Shown piece after piece: positions 7,797 through 15,845 of a stretch of 32,269 nt of DNA. The DNA is from Photorhabdus noenieputensis (GTDB lineage Bacteria; Pseudomonadota; Gammaproteobacteria; Enterobacterales; Enterobacteriaceae). Under the pieces are notes generated by a model. The model was given only the letters and a program-made list of their open reading frames with translations, did no database searches and had not been told where the DNA came from. The stretch is taken from assembly GCF_018448935.1 (NCBI RefSeq), contig NZ_RCWC01000013.1, forward strand, positions 1 through 32,269, given 5' to 3'. Each line of letters opens with the position of its first letter. Position 1 is the stretch's first letter. The translations under genes and the position numbers were made by a program.

Positions 7797-8111
7797 ATGT
7801 TTAACGTAGTTTATCACCCGGAAGCTAGGGAAGAAGCCACGGCATTGCCCGTGAGGATTCGGGTTAAATTTGACCGACTTATCGGTAAGCTTGAATCTGA
7901 CGCGCGATTATTGCGGGAACCGGACACTAAGCCCCTGGGCGATGGACTTTTTGAGATCCGCACAATGGGAACGGACATATCCAGAGGTATCTGGGTATAC
8001 CATAAAGACAATACAATCATCATGCTCCGGGTTTTCATCAAAAAGTCACAGAAAACGCCAGCGAAAGAAATCGAACTCGCCAAAAAGCGGTTAGCGGAGG
8101 TATTTAATTAA
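7797..8111 (+). CDS. Type II toxin, RelE/HigB (phage Gp49-like) family
   Basis: 104 aa. The opening MFNVVYHPEAREEATALPVR matches the first strand and helix of Gp49/HigB-type mRNA interferases. The middle KPLGDGLFEIRTMGTDISRG is the family signature (K.L..GLWELR.. .....R..). The last part, GIWVYHKDNTIIMLRVFIKK and SQKTPAKEIELAKKRL, is the core strand and C-terminal helix. Such toxins cut ribosome-bound mRNA. The stop overlaps the antitoxin start (TAATG, 8109-8113), so the two are translationally coupled with the toxin first, the order seen in higBA systems. No truncation is visible. Confidence 0.88.
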   Translation: MFNVVYHPEAREEATALPVRIRVKFDRLIGKLESDARLLREPDTKPLGDGLFEIRTMGTDISRGIWVYHKDNTIIMLRVFIKKSQKTPAKEIELAKKRLAEVFN

Positions 8112-8392
8112 TGAAACTGGTAAGTCATAAAGAACTGCATAACGAGTGGATGCAGGATGACAAATATCGTGCTGCATGGCATGAGGAAGAACGCAAGGAG
8201 AAGCTCAGAGAGCTGCTTGCGGAATGGCGCAAACATGACAATCTGACAAAAGCTCAGGTCGCTGAACGGATGGGGGTTACACCTCCGGTTATTTCCCGCA
8301 TGGAAAATAACATCACGAAAGCCAGCATTGATACGCTGACCCGTTACGCTCACGCCTGTGGTATTAAAAAGCCTGTCATCGTCCTCTACTGA
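8111..8392 (+). CDS. Antitoxin with Xre-type helix-turn-helix (HigA-like)
   Basis: 93 aa. The N-terminal 45 residues are charged and helical (EEERKEKLRELLAEWRKHD) and are the likely toxin-binding segment. The Xre/Cro domain follows: LTKAQVAERMGVTPPVISRM (about 51-70), ENNITKASIDTLTRYAHACG, and the strand KKPVIVLY at the end. It should neutralise the upstream RelE/HigB-like toxin and repress the operon by binding near 7748-7792. The 1-bp overlap with the toxin gene supports the pairing. A 36-bp palindrome begins 7 bp after its stop. Confidence 0.88.
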   Translation: MKLVSHKELHNEWMQDDKYRAAWHEEERKEKLRELLAEWRKHDNLTKAQVAERMGVTPPVISRMENNITKASIDTLTRYAHACGIKKPVIVLY

Positions 8393-8398
8393 ATAGCC

Positions 8399-8434
8399 AA
8401 TTAATGCTAATGTATGCATACATTAGCATTAATT
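8399..8434. repeat. 36-bp perfect palindrome after the antitoxin gene
   Basis: The left arm AATTAATGCTAATGTATG (8399-8416) is followed with no spacer by its exact reverse complement (8417-8434). It starts 7 bp after the antitoxin stop. As RNA it could form a long AT-rich hairpin and act as a terminator, although there is no clear T-run. As DNA it could be a binding site for a dimeric protein. The apparent start codon of the following LysR-like frame lies inside it. Confidence 0.75.
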
Positions 8435-9337
8435 AAGAAAAATTATAATTTTTATAAAGTTCTACAGGAAATTCAATATATTGGAGAGCATAAAAATCTG
8501 TGGAGCAATCGTTTAAATGCTTTCCGCATCAGAATTAATGAGCTAGCCGGAGTACGGTTGATGGGGGTCGCGGTAGGAATAGCCGTTACCGGCTACCCCC
8601 GAAGCATGCATATAACCGCAAGTGGCAGGAATTACTATCATCAGGTATGCAACATCTTGGATGAGCTTGAGAATGCTGACTTATCAGTTATGAAAACTTC
8701 TCACACTCTGACAGGCTCGATAAAAGTGAGTATTCCAATGTCTATAGGACTAAAGGTATTAAATCCACTGATATGCCAGTTTATACATGCTCACCCTGGT
8801 ATTTCTGTCGAAGTTGTCATGAGCGATAAATATACCGATCTTATTGAGCATGGAATAGATGTTGCAATACGTGGGGGAGGTGAACTGAGCGACTCCAGCC
8901 TTCGTTCCAGGAAGCTGATAAAAGTGCCCCGAGTCTTATGCGCCTCACCGGCATATATTGAGGCTTCTGAAAAAATACTCATCCCTGAAAATCTCGCCTC
9001 TCATAACTGTCTTATCTACAGTTTATCTTCTTCTCCACGACGCTGGATGTTTCACAATCAAAATGATGTGAAAGTCGTTGACCTTAAGCCCGGAACCTAT
9101 GTGGTGAATAACGGACTTGCGCTCAAACAGGCAGCCCTTTCTGGACATGGCGTAATTTTACTACCTGAATCACTGGTCATTGATGAGCTACAGTCAGGCG
9201 AACTTGTCAGACTGCTTCCTGAATGGGAAGCGGACACACAGGCACTTTATGCCATACAACCCTTTCATAAAGAACGTTCTATCAAGGCAAGGGCTTTTAT
9301 CGACTTCCTTGTCAATACACTGGACGAAACTTGCTGA
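8414..9337 (+). pseudogene. LysR-family regulator without a recognisable DNA-binding domain
   Basis: From about residue 68 onward this is a standard LysR-type regulator of the CrgA-like group. ITASGRNYYHQVCNILDELE is the linker helix. LTGSIKVSIPMSIGLKVLNP opens the effector-binding domain, DVAIRGGGELSDSSLRSRKL and RVLCASPAYIEAS are typical core segments, and ALKQAALSGHGVILLPESLV is near the C-terminus. The first 60 residues should be the winged helix (F..V...GSF..AA..L..S). Here they are unrelated text with only a GVRLM echo of the usual LGVRLL. The apparent ATG lies in the preceding palindrome and has no good RBS. I infer that the 5' end was replaced or scrambled, leaving a protein unlikely to bind DNA. 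Confidence 0.65.
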
Positions 9338-9627
9338 ATATCTCCTGATTTTAACGGACGCTCTATTGCAGAATCACAGCACTCGCCTTGTCTTTATATT
9401 TACTTTTTCTGAATACCGGCAATCTCTTTAAGTAGCAAATTTCCGATTGAAATAAACGCCAAGCAAACTGGTCATGAAAAGTAGTGGTCATATCAGCGAG
9501 GGTATTAAAATTGTTTACTACTAGTGCACAATATTTTCACATAATAGGCATTTTAATAAACTATCCATCTCCCTATACTCGGTTTTGCAGATGAATTTAC
9601 CGGTTATATCAAAATTGGGGTGTAGAT

Positions 9628-10365
9628 ATGAACAATTCCGTTATTTCAGCATCAGAAAATCTTGTCCTGTCTTATCTTGATGGACGTCAGCCGACCGTTG
9701 GCATTGAGAACATCAACAAAATTTTATTTTCCGTCGGCGTCCGAGTCAGTACAACGCCGATCCCTGAAGAAGCTAAACCTATTCTTGAAGTGTCAAAAAC
9801 GCGTGCGCTCACTGGAGAAGAGAGCGAGAAACTGATTTCGCTATTTTCTTTACACCGCGGAGAGCTCCTGGAACAAATCCGACTGGCTGGCCGCCAGCCG
9901 GAAGCTCACCGCGGCGGTTTTCTATCGACATCGGAAATAGATGTTGCACCTTATCCCAAGGTCTACGATATGAAAGCAATTTCGGTTGAAGCCAGAAAAA
10001 CCGTTCTCGAAAAATTCGGCAAACTGCACGTGAACAGCTCTGAAAACGGGATGGGTATTGATGAAGTCATGACGGTTGTAGCTGGCGGTCCGTGGACCTG
10101 GTTCTTCCGTCTGCCGGACGGAGAGATTGCAAAACTATCGATAGGACGCGTGGAAACTGGCGATCCCGCCTGGCGTCTTAGCTATCCCGGACTCGGAATG
10201 CATGCTGGCTTCCTGGATGCTAAGGATGGACTACTCGTGGCATTTGCCCACGGGCCGAAGCATTTCGTTATGCGCTATGACGAACCAAGTGTTGATAGTG
10301 CAGAGATGCTGGGCACCAACCCGTGGATTGACTTCAACGGTGAGATCCCGAAATTAGTAAAATAA
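9628..10365 (+). CDS. Uncharacterised 245-aa cytoplasmic protein
   Basis: I do not recognise the family. The protein has no signal peptide, membrane segment or Cys residues. Residues 1-110 look helical and charged, containing HRGELLEQIRLAGRQPEAHR. Residues about 110-245 look like a beta-rich domain with aromatic clusters: VVAGGPWTWFFRLPDGEIAK, GDPAWRLSYPGLGMHAGFLD, and DGLLVAFAHGPKHFVMRYDE. GGGGTG-type spacing (GGGGTG at 9617-9622) before ATG 9628 could act as a Shine-Dalgarno. The gene stands alone: the LysR-like remnant is 290 bp upstream with no other gene between, and a terminator-like hairpin follows. Its more even base composition differs from the AT-rich DNA on its right, suggesting separate ancestry. 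Confidence 0.7.
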   Translation: MNNSVISASENLVLSYLDGRQPTVGIENINKILFSVGVRVSTTPIPEEAKPILEVSKTRALTGEESEKLISLFSLHRGELLEQIRLAGRQPEAHRGGFLSTSEIDVAPYPKVYDMKAISVEARKTVLEKFGKLHVNSSENGMGIDEVMTVVAGGPWTWFFRLPDGEIAKLSIGRVETGDPAWRLSYPGLGMHAGFLDAKDGLLVAFAHGPKHFVMRYDEPSVDSAEMLGTNPWIDFNGEIPKLVK

Positions 10366-10376
10366 AAGCCCATTTT

Positions 10377-10410
10377 CCGGTTGGCGCTTCATGCACAACC
10401 GGTTTGTTAT
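10377..10410 (+). terminator. Hairpin terminator after the 245-aa gene
   Basis: CCGGTTG (10377-10383) pairs with CAACCGG (10396-10402) across a 12-base loop and is followed by TTTGTTATTT. It lies 11 bp after the stop codon. The stem is short but GC-rich and the tail is T-rich, so a rho-independent terminator is likely. Confidence 0.6.
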
Positions 10411-10892
10411 TTCTGAAATCTGTATTAGAAAGCTGTGATGATTCGGTAATTCTGGACATATCAATAGCCTACAGAAAACAGAGATAATCGATATCGAATC
10501 ACCCATCAACAAGTGGATATCCATAAGGGGAGTAAATTACGCTATTCCCCAATTATAATAAGCTCGATGTAAACGATTTCAAGGAATTCCGTATTAATTA
10601 CGGTATGCAATTCGCGGATACAAAAGTTACCATGACCACTTCACAGTATCGAAAGTCACAATATTATTATCACTATTTGTCCATATGTCAGTTAACAACA
10701 AATGAAAATTGCAATTTTACGTCGTAATTTCTGCCATGATTAAAACTGTGATTAATGATTTTGACGATGAAATATACAGCCAAATCGATAGCAATAGAAT
10801 ATCCGAATTAATAATAAGACAAAAATGAATCAATTTGTCTAATTTATATCATGATGAAAAATAAGACATTAAATAAACATCATTATTATTTC

Positions 10893-10914
10893 TTGATTGA
10901 ATTAATTCAATCAA
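10893..10914. repeat. 22-bp perfect palindrome in fimbrial leader region
   Basis: TTGATTGAATT is followed directly by its reverse complement AATTCAATCAA. It sits about 1.0 kb upstream of the first fimbrial gene in very AT-rich DNA. Perfect symmetry over 22 bp suggests a protein-binding site, although chance is more likely in AT-rich sequence. Confidence 0.45.
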
Positions 10915-11119
10915 TCGATTAATTTAATTTTATAACACGATGAAATAGAAAGAAATTTTAATTAATTGCAAAAAAAATACTATTTTTTTGTTTAAGTTGT
11001 TGAAAAAGATCATATTTTAGTTAATACTATTTTCCGTCGAGTGAGAATAGACCTAAAACAAAGAAGAAACTCTGAATTGGAAATCAACTAACATCCTAAA
11101 AAAATAAGAAGAAATTTTC

Positions 11120-11145
11120 GTTATCTTAACCGTGGTTAAGATAAC
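11120..11145. repeat. 12-bp inverted repeat with 2-bp spacer
   Basis: GTTATCTTAACC (11120-11131), then GT, then the exact reverse complement GGTTAAGATAAC (11134-11145). Operator-like geometry, with no T-run that would make it a terminator. It lies about 770 bp upstream of the fimbrial subunit gene. Confidence 0.5.
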
Positions 11146-11628
11146 TGTTTACCCGATCGTATTAATATCATTAATGCGATGGCATTACATATTATGGTTT
11201 GTCCAATCAGAATATTCACTTTCTTTGAGTAAGATACTAGTGTGTGTTGCATTGAGTAGCTATAGACTACTTTTATTAATATCGCTATTGAATCTCCATT
11301 TCAATAAAAATAGTGAAGATGAATTTATCCATATGTACTATGCACCTTGCCTATAAGCACTTTTCACTGCGTTATTAGCAATACATTAAAAGAATTTTGC
11401 TATTAATGCGGGGCTTATCTGTCGTAGGGTTTTAGACATCTTAATAAAAATAAGAATCATTATTAACAACACGAATAGATTTATAACAATAGATGATATT
11501 TTAGAGAATAAAACAATTCTTTTCTGGAAAGAAATTAATATCAGACATTATTATCAATAATATGAATATAGATGAGACAGACTATAACATGGTGAGAAAC
11601 AATGACTAAATTAGGATAAACTAAAGAT

Positions 11629-11757
11629 ATATACCCTATGGATTTCAAGATGCATCGCGACGGCAAGGGAGTGAATCCCCGGGAGCATAGATAACTATGT
11701 GACCGGGGTGAGCGAGTGCAGCCAACAAAGAGGCAACTTGAAAGATGACGGGTATAT
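11629..11757 (+). repeat. ERIC (IRU) repeat, copy 1
   Basis: A 129-bp element with ends ATATACCC and GGGTATAT. Its core contains GTGAATCCCCGGGAGCATAG and GTGACCGGGGTGAGCGAG, which match the enterobacterial repetitive intergenic consensus. As RNA it would fold into a long imperfect stem. It lies 156 bp upstream of the major fimbrial subunit start, probably in the leader transcript. Copy 2 at 15703 has the same orientation and differs at only four positions that I can count. Confidence 0.92.
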
Positions 11758-11913
11758 GTAAAAAATGGTTAAAAATGCAATTGCATTATATTACCATGAT
11801 AAAAATGACTTTAATGATATCATCAACCATTAAACTATAATAATGGCTGGATGTATATTTCTATTATATAAACAGGACTAAAACACATATTTATTAAGGT
11901 AAGGTATTTTTAA

Positions 11914-12423
11914 ATGAAAAAGAATTTTATGTTGGCTTCTTTAGTAACAGTATTAGCAGTTTTTAGTAGTTTCAGTGCGTTATCTTATGATGGAACAATT
12001 AGATTTCGAGGTACTATTCTTGAGAACGGCTGTACCATTAGCAGCGGTAGTAGAGGAATTCAAGAAGTTAATTTTGGCAAAATACCAAAAGAAAGATTTA
12101 AGGGCAGGGTAGGAACCGTAGTTTCCTCTCAATCATTTACAATTAATTTAACCAATTGCCCCGGTTCAACTATAGGTATCGAATTTGCTGGTAACAGAGA
12201 TACCAATGATACTACTTTATACAATTCAGGAGTTTCCGGCGTCGGTATTCTACTGGCTAAAGATAATGGAGATAAAATAGATGCCAATACATCAGTCAAT
12301 GGGTATAGCATTAATAGTAAGAATTCCAGTATCCCTCTTATAGCAAAATTACAATCAACCAATGCTACAGCGGAGCATGGTACTATTAGCTCAGACGTAA
12401 ACTTCACACTTATATACCCATAA
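11914..12423 (+). CDS. Major fimbrial subunit, type 1 family
   Basis: 169 aa with a Sec signal peptide (MKKNFMLASLVTVLAVFSSF, cleavage near LS-YD at 24/25). The mature part is a pilin (PF00419-type). It starts YDGTIRFRGTILENGCTI, and Cys40 and Cys82 form the usual intradomain disulfide spacing. GKIPKERFKGRVGTV is the conserved loop, and the C-terminus is FTLIYP with the near-terminal Tyr of donor-strand pilins. It would polymerise outside the cell through the chaperone-usher pathway. A good AAGGTAAGG Shine-Dalgarno lies at 11896-11904. It is first in the operon with chaperone, usher and adhesin. The short length and first position support the main-rod role. Confidence 0.9.
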   Translation: MKKNFMLASLVTVLAVFSSFSALSYDGTIRFRGTILENGCTISSGSRGIQEVNFGKIPKERFKGRVGTVVSSQSFTINLTNCPGSTIGIEFAGNRDTNDTTLYNSGVSGVGILLAKDNGDKIDANTSVNGYSINSKNSSIPLIAKLQSTNATAEHGTISSDVNFTLIYP

Positions 12424-12489
12424 AATCAGCCAAATACTTTATTAAAGCTAACTTATAACAAAATATTATTTATAACTAAAGGAGTAAAA

Positions 12490-13158
12490 ATGCTTCGCTT
12501 TATTACTCCCTTTTTGCTTGTCCTTTTTATAGGGCAAGTACAAGCAGGGATTACTTTAGGCGGAACTCGCCTGATCTATAATGGCTCACAAAAAGAAGCC
12601 ACAATTTCTATCACCAATTCGGACACAGAAAGACCTTATCTTGTTCAATCGTGGGTAGATAATATCGATAACAGTCAAAATAAAGTACCGTTCGTTATTA
12701 CGCCACCATTGTTTAAAATGTCGAAAGAGAGCGAGCACCAGATTCGTGTTTCATATATCGGTAATGACCTGCCAGCGGATCGGGAATCGATATTTTTACT
12801 CAATGTCAATGCGATTCCGGCAGTTGAAAAAAATGACAATAGCAAGATGATCATCACGATAAAAAACATTATCAAATTGATTTATCGTCCATCAGGGCTA
12901 TCTGATAACGATGCTAATGATGCCATTAATCGTTTGGCAGCATCACGTAATGCCAATGGTGTTCAATTAACTAACTCTACGGCTTATTACATTAATCTTA
13001 ATGAGATGAAAATTGACGGCAAATTAATACCTAGACCCGGATTTATTCCCCCTTTTAGTCATAAGGTATTTTCAGCCCCAAATGGCATAAAAAGCGTGAC
13101 TCTGACTGCTATCAACGATTACGGTGGCACAACAGAAGAGCGCCAGTTCAATTTCTGA
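12490..13158 (+). CDS. Periplasmic fimbrial chaperone (PapD/FimC family)
   Basis: 222 aa with a clear signal peptide (MLRFITPFLLVLFIGQVQA, cleaved before GITLGG). Two immunoglobulin-like domains follow. GTRLIYNGSQKEATISITNS carries the conserved Arg near mature position 8 that anchors subunit C-termini. PYLVQSWVDN and ITPPLFKMSKESEHQIRVSY are family motifs. FLLNVNAIPAVEK and IKNIIKLIYRPSGL contain the G1 donor strand and the second conserved basic residue. It folds and delivers subunits to the usher. AAGGAG precedes the ATG with ideal spacing. The gap from the subunit gene is 66 bp, and the usher start follows 23 bp after its stop. Confidence 0.93.
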   Translation: MLRFITPFLLVLFIGQVQAGITLGGTRLIYNGSQKEATISITNSDTERPYLVQSWVDNIDNSQNKVPFVITPPLFKMSKESEHQIRVSYIGNDLPADRESIFLLNVNAIPAVEKNDNSKMIITIKNIIKLIYRPSGLSDNDANDAINRLAASRNANGVQLTNSTAYYINLNEMKIDGKLIPRPGFIPPFSHKVFSAPNGIKSVTLTAINDYGGTTEERQFNF

Positions 13159-13181
13159 TAATATTGTCTGATGAGTGTATT

Positions 13182-15692
13182 GTGAAAAGAATAATCAGTT
13201 TTGCTTTAATGATCTGTTGTTTATCGTTGCCAGCATATGCAGAGCTGTATTTCGATATCAACGCATTACAACTATCAGACGAAGACAAAGAAAATATTAA
13301 TCTGGAGAGTTTGGCAAAAACAGACTCCCATATTCCAGGCGTCTATAAAGTTAATGTTATCGTCAATAAAAAGGATATCGGCGTTAAAAGCCTATCCTTT
13401 ATTAACTGTGGTGAAAAACTTTGCCCTGAATTATCTATCAGTTTATTAAAAGAAATCGGGGTAAAAATAGCAAGCTTCCCAGAATTAGCATCCCTTGCTG
13501 AACAAGAGATCATTTCTCAACCGGAGAAATATATTAAACAGGCGTCAGCAGAACTGGATTTAAGTGCTCTTACGCTGATGTTGAATTTTCCGCAAGCTGC
13601 CATGCAATCACAAATCAGGGGAGATATCTCTCCTGATCAGTGGGACGATGGTTTGCCTATGTTTTTCACCAATTATCATTTAACAGGAATGCAGTCCTGG
13701 AATAAAAATCAAAGTGAACAGAATCAATATCTGAATTTACGTAGTGGCTTTAATTTAGGTCAGTGGCGAATTCGTCATAATAGTTACTACAACCATACGG
13801 GTACAACATCTGAATGGAAATCGCTTAAAGCCTATGCTGAACGGGATATTCGTCCATTGAGATCTCGGCTGGTATTAGGTGAAACATCTACCGATAGCAT
13901 GGTATTCGATAGTTTCACTTTTAATGGCATTAAATTGATGTCTGATAGCCAAATGTTGCCAGATAGCCAGCAAGTGTTTGCACCTGTTGTCCGCGGTGTT
14001 GCTATGACTCACGCAAGAATAGAAGTGCACCAGAAAGATAATATTATTTATCAGACTTTTGTTCCACCAGGTGCTTTTGAAATTACCGATATTTACCCCA
14101 ATAACTTGAATGGTGATCTAGAAATATCCATTTATGAAGAAAATGGCAATGTCAGAAAATTTACTCAGCCTTTTGCTGCCTCACCATTGATGATCCGTGC
14201 CGGCCAAATGAAATATTTTGCTAATATCGGTAAATTTAGCGGTGGCAAACAAGCGAGTAAAAAAAGATTTATTCAGACAGAAGCTATTTACGGGTTATGG
14301 GATAGCACCACTATTTATGGTGGAGTTATTGTTTCTTCTGACTATCAAAGCCATGCATTAGGTTTAGGACATAATCTGGGAAAATTTGGCGCGGTATCAA
14401 TCGATGTCACCAATGCAGCAACCCATTTCCCAAATGGAGAAAAGAAAAGCGGGCAATCTTATCAAATACGCTACAGTAAAGGTTTTACTGAAACCAATAC
14501 AACGGTGACATTAGCGGGTTATCGCTACAATACCAATGGTTATTACAGCTTTAGCGACGCTAATAATAACTATGCCAATAATAACTACACCAATAATAAC
14601 CACCAATTTGCTGATAATAACAGGAATAACGCGCCTAAAAACCGGATGCAAATAACAATGGGCCAAAGCTTAGGGCAATATGGCAGTCTCTCATTATCCG
14701 CCTGGCAACAAGACTACTGGCAAGATAAAACCAGTAAGAATCAGTCATATTCTATGTCCTATAATACTAATATTCATGATATCTCTTTGTCATTGAGCTA
14801 CAATTACCACCGTAATCGCTCAAACATTAATAACGATCAAGTGGTTTCATTCAATATCAGTATTCCTCTGGATAAATGGCTGCCATCAGACAATCACAGT
14901 GCATCGGTAGATTATGATACCGCTTATAACATCAACGGTAGCAACCAGCATTCAATGACATTATCCGGCTCTTTACTGGAACAACAGAATCTGAACTATA
15001 GTATTTCTCAAAATTACAGCTATGAAAAATCTGAGAAAGAAAAAGAATCAGGTAATGCCGCCAGCCTATATTACAGAGGTTCATATGGTTCAATTAATGT
15101 AGGCTATACCACTGATCATAGAAAAAATCAGCGGGTTAATTATGGATTAGAGGGTGCAATTATTGCCCATCCCTATGGCGTTACCCTAGCACAAAATATT
15201 AGCGAAAGCGGCGCTAGTGCTTTAATTCGTGCCCCTGGAGCAACCAATGCCAAGGTACTAAATAATACCTCTATCAGTACAGATTGGCGGGGATATACCG
15301 TTGTGCCTTACATATCGCAATATCGGGAAAATATGTTATCTCTTGATACCAATACATTCGGTGATGACGTAGATATTGATAATCCAACCACTAAGGTCAT
15401 TCCAACCAAGGGAGCATTAGTATTGGCGGATTATTCTATTCGTGTTGGTCATCGAGTATTTTTAACTTTACAACATCACGGTAAGAAGCTCCCATTCGGC
15501 ACAACAATCACAGGTCCAAATGGCGTTAATGGTATGGTGAATGAAAAGGGAGAAGTTTTTCTAAGTGGTGTGAGTGACACAGCAAAACTAACAGCCGATT
15601 TAGGCGATAAACAAAGCTGTCATATTCAATTCGATAGTAAATTATATCAAAAAATTAATGGGATTATTCTGACTTCATTGCGTTGTCAGTAA
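13182..15692 (+). CDS. Outer-membrane fimbrial usher (FimD/PapC family)
   Basis: The best start is GTG 13182, which gives MKRIISFALMICCLSLPAYA, a complete signal peptide cut before ELYFDINAL. An in-frame TTG at 13164 would only add a non-hydrophobic extension. The mature protein is about 816 aa, normal for ushers. Domains in order: N-terminal periplasmic domain with GVYKVNVIVN and the CG...C pair (INCGEKLC); the 24-strand barrel from about 130 to 650, including AYAERDIRPLRSRLVLGETS; plug segment GVAMTHARIEVHQKDNIIYQ with VPPGAFEITDIYPNNLNGDL; and C-terminal domains from about 690 ending with a Cys pair (CHIQ...LRCQ). A low-complexity Asn/Tyr-rich run (NNNYANNNYTNNNHQFADNN, near 465-485) falls in a barrel loop and is unusual. 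Confidence 0.93.
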   Translation: MKRIISFALMICCLSLPAYAELYFDINALQLSDEDKENINLESLAKTDSHIPGVYKVNVIVNKKDIGVKSLSFINCGEKLCPELSISLLKEIGVKIASFPELASLAEQEIISQPEKYIKQASAELDLSALTLMLNFPQAAMQSQIRGDISPDQWDDGLPMFFTNYHLTGMQSWNKNQSEQNQYLNLRSGFNLGQWRIRHNSYYNHTGTTSEWKSLKAYAERDIRPLRSRLVLGETSTDSMVFDSFTFNGIKLMSDSQMLPDSQQVFAPVVRGVAMTHARIEVHQKDNIIYQTFVPPGAFEITDIYPNNLNGDLEISIYEENGNVRKFTQPFAASPLMIRAGQMKYFANIGKFSGGKQASKKRFIQTEAIYGLWDSTTIYGGVIVSSDYQSHALGLGHNLGKFGAVSIDVTNAATHFPNGEKKSGQSYQIRYSKGFTETNTTVTLAGYRYNTNGYYSFSDANNNYANNNYTNNNHQFADNNRNNAPKNRMQITMGQSLGQYGSLSLSAWQQDYWQDKTSKNQSYSMSYNTNIHDISLSLSYNYHRNRSNINNDQVVSFNISIPLDKWLPSDNHSASVDYDTAYNINGSNQHSMTLSGSLLEQQNLNYSISQNYSYEKSEKEKESGNAASLYYRGSYGSINVGYTTDHRKNQRVNYGLEGAIIAHPYGVTLAQNISESGASALIRAPGATNAKVLNNTSISTDWRGYTVVPYISQYRENMLSLDTNTFGDDVDIDNPTTKVIPTKGALVLADYSIRVGHRVFLTLQHHGKKLPFGTTITGPNGVNGMVNEKGEVFLSGVSDTAKLTADLGDKQSCHIQFDSKLYQKINGIILTSLRCQ

Positions 15693-15702
15693 TTAAGTAA
15701 AT

Positions 15703-15831
15703 ATATACCCTATGGATTTCAAGATACATCGCGACGGCAAGGGAGTGAATCCCCGGGAGCATAGAGAACTATGTGATCGGGGTGAGCGAGTGCAGCCAAC
15801 AAAGAAGCAACTTGAAAGATGACGGGTATAT
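15703..15831 (+). repeat. ERIC (IRU) repeat, copy 2
   Basis: 129 bp, same orientation as copy 1, ends ATATACCC/GGGTATAT, core GTGAATCCCCGGGAGCATAG. It begins 10 bp after the usher stop and ends 14 bp before the adhesin start, so it fills the whole intergenic gap. The transcript between usher and adhesin would carry a stable hairpin that could alter adhesin expression relative to the upstream genes. Confidence 0.92.
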
Positions 15832-15845
15832 CAACAGGAATATAT

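Larger units (their letters stand above)
10411..11628. other. Long AT-rich intergenic region upstream of the fimbrial operon
   Basis: About 1.2 kb, continuing beyond the ERIC repeat to the fimbrial start at 11914. It is strikingly AT-rich with scattered in-frame stops. The only longer frame (GTG 11132 to 11356) has no Shine-Dalgarno, starts inside an inverted repeat, and resembles no protein I know, so I do not call it a gene. The stretch contains a 22-bp palindrome (10893-10914) and a 12+12-bp inverted repeat (11120-11145). By analogy with other fimbrial loci it may be an H-NS-silenced, multi-site control region. That is inference from composition. Confidence 0.5.

Noticed and set aside
11120..11145. 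Invertible phase-variation element for the fimbrial operon
   Set aside because: The inverted repeat halves are adjacent (2-bp spacer) rather than flanking a promoter segment, and no fimbrial tyrosine recombinase gene is present.
11132..11356. 74-codon rightward frame in the fimbrial leader region
   Set aside because: GTG start inside an inverted repeat, no Shine-Dalgarno, biased toward Leu/Ile/Ser as expected of AT-rich random sequence, and no family resemblance.
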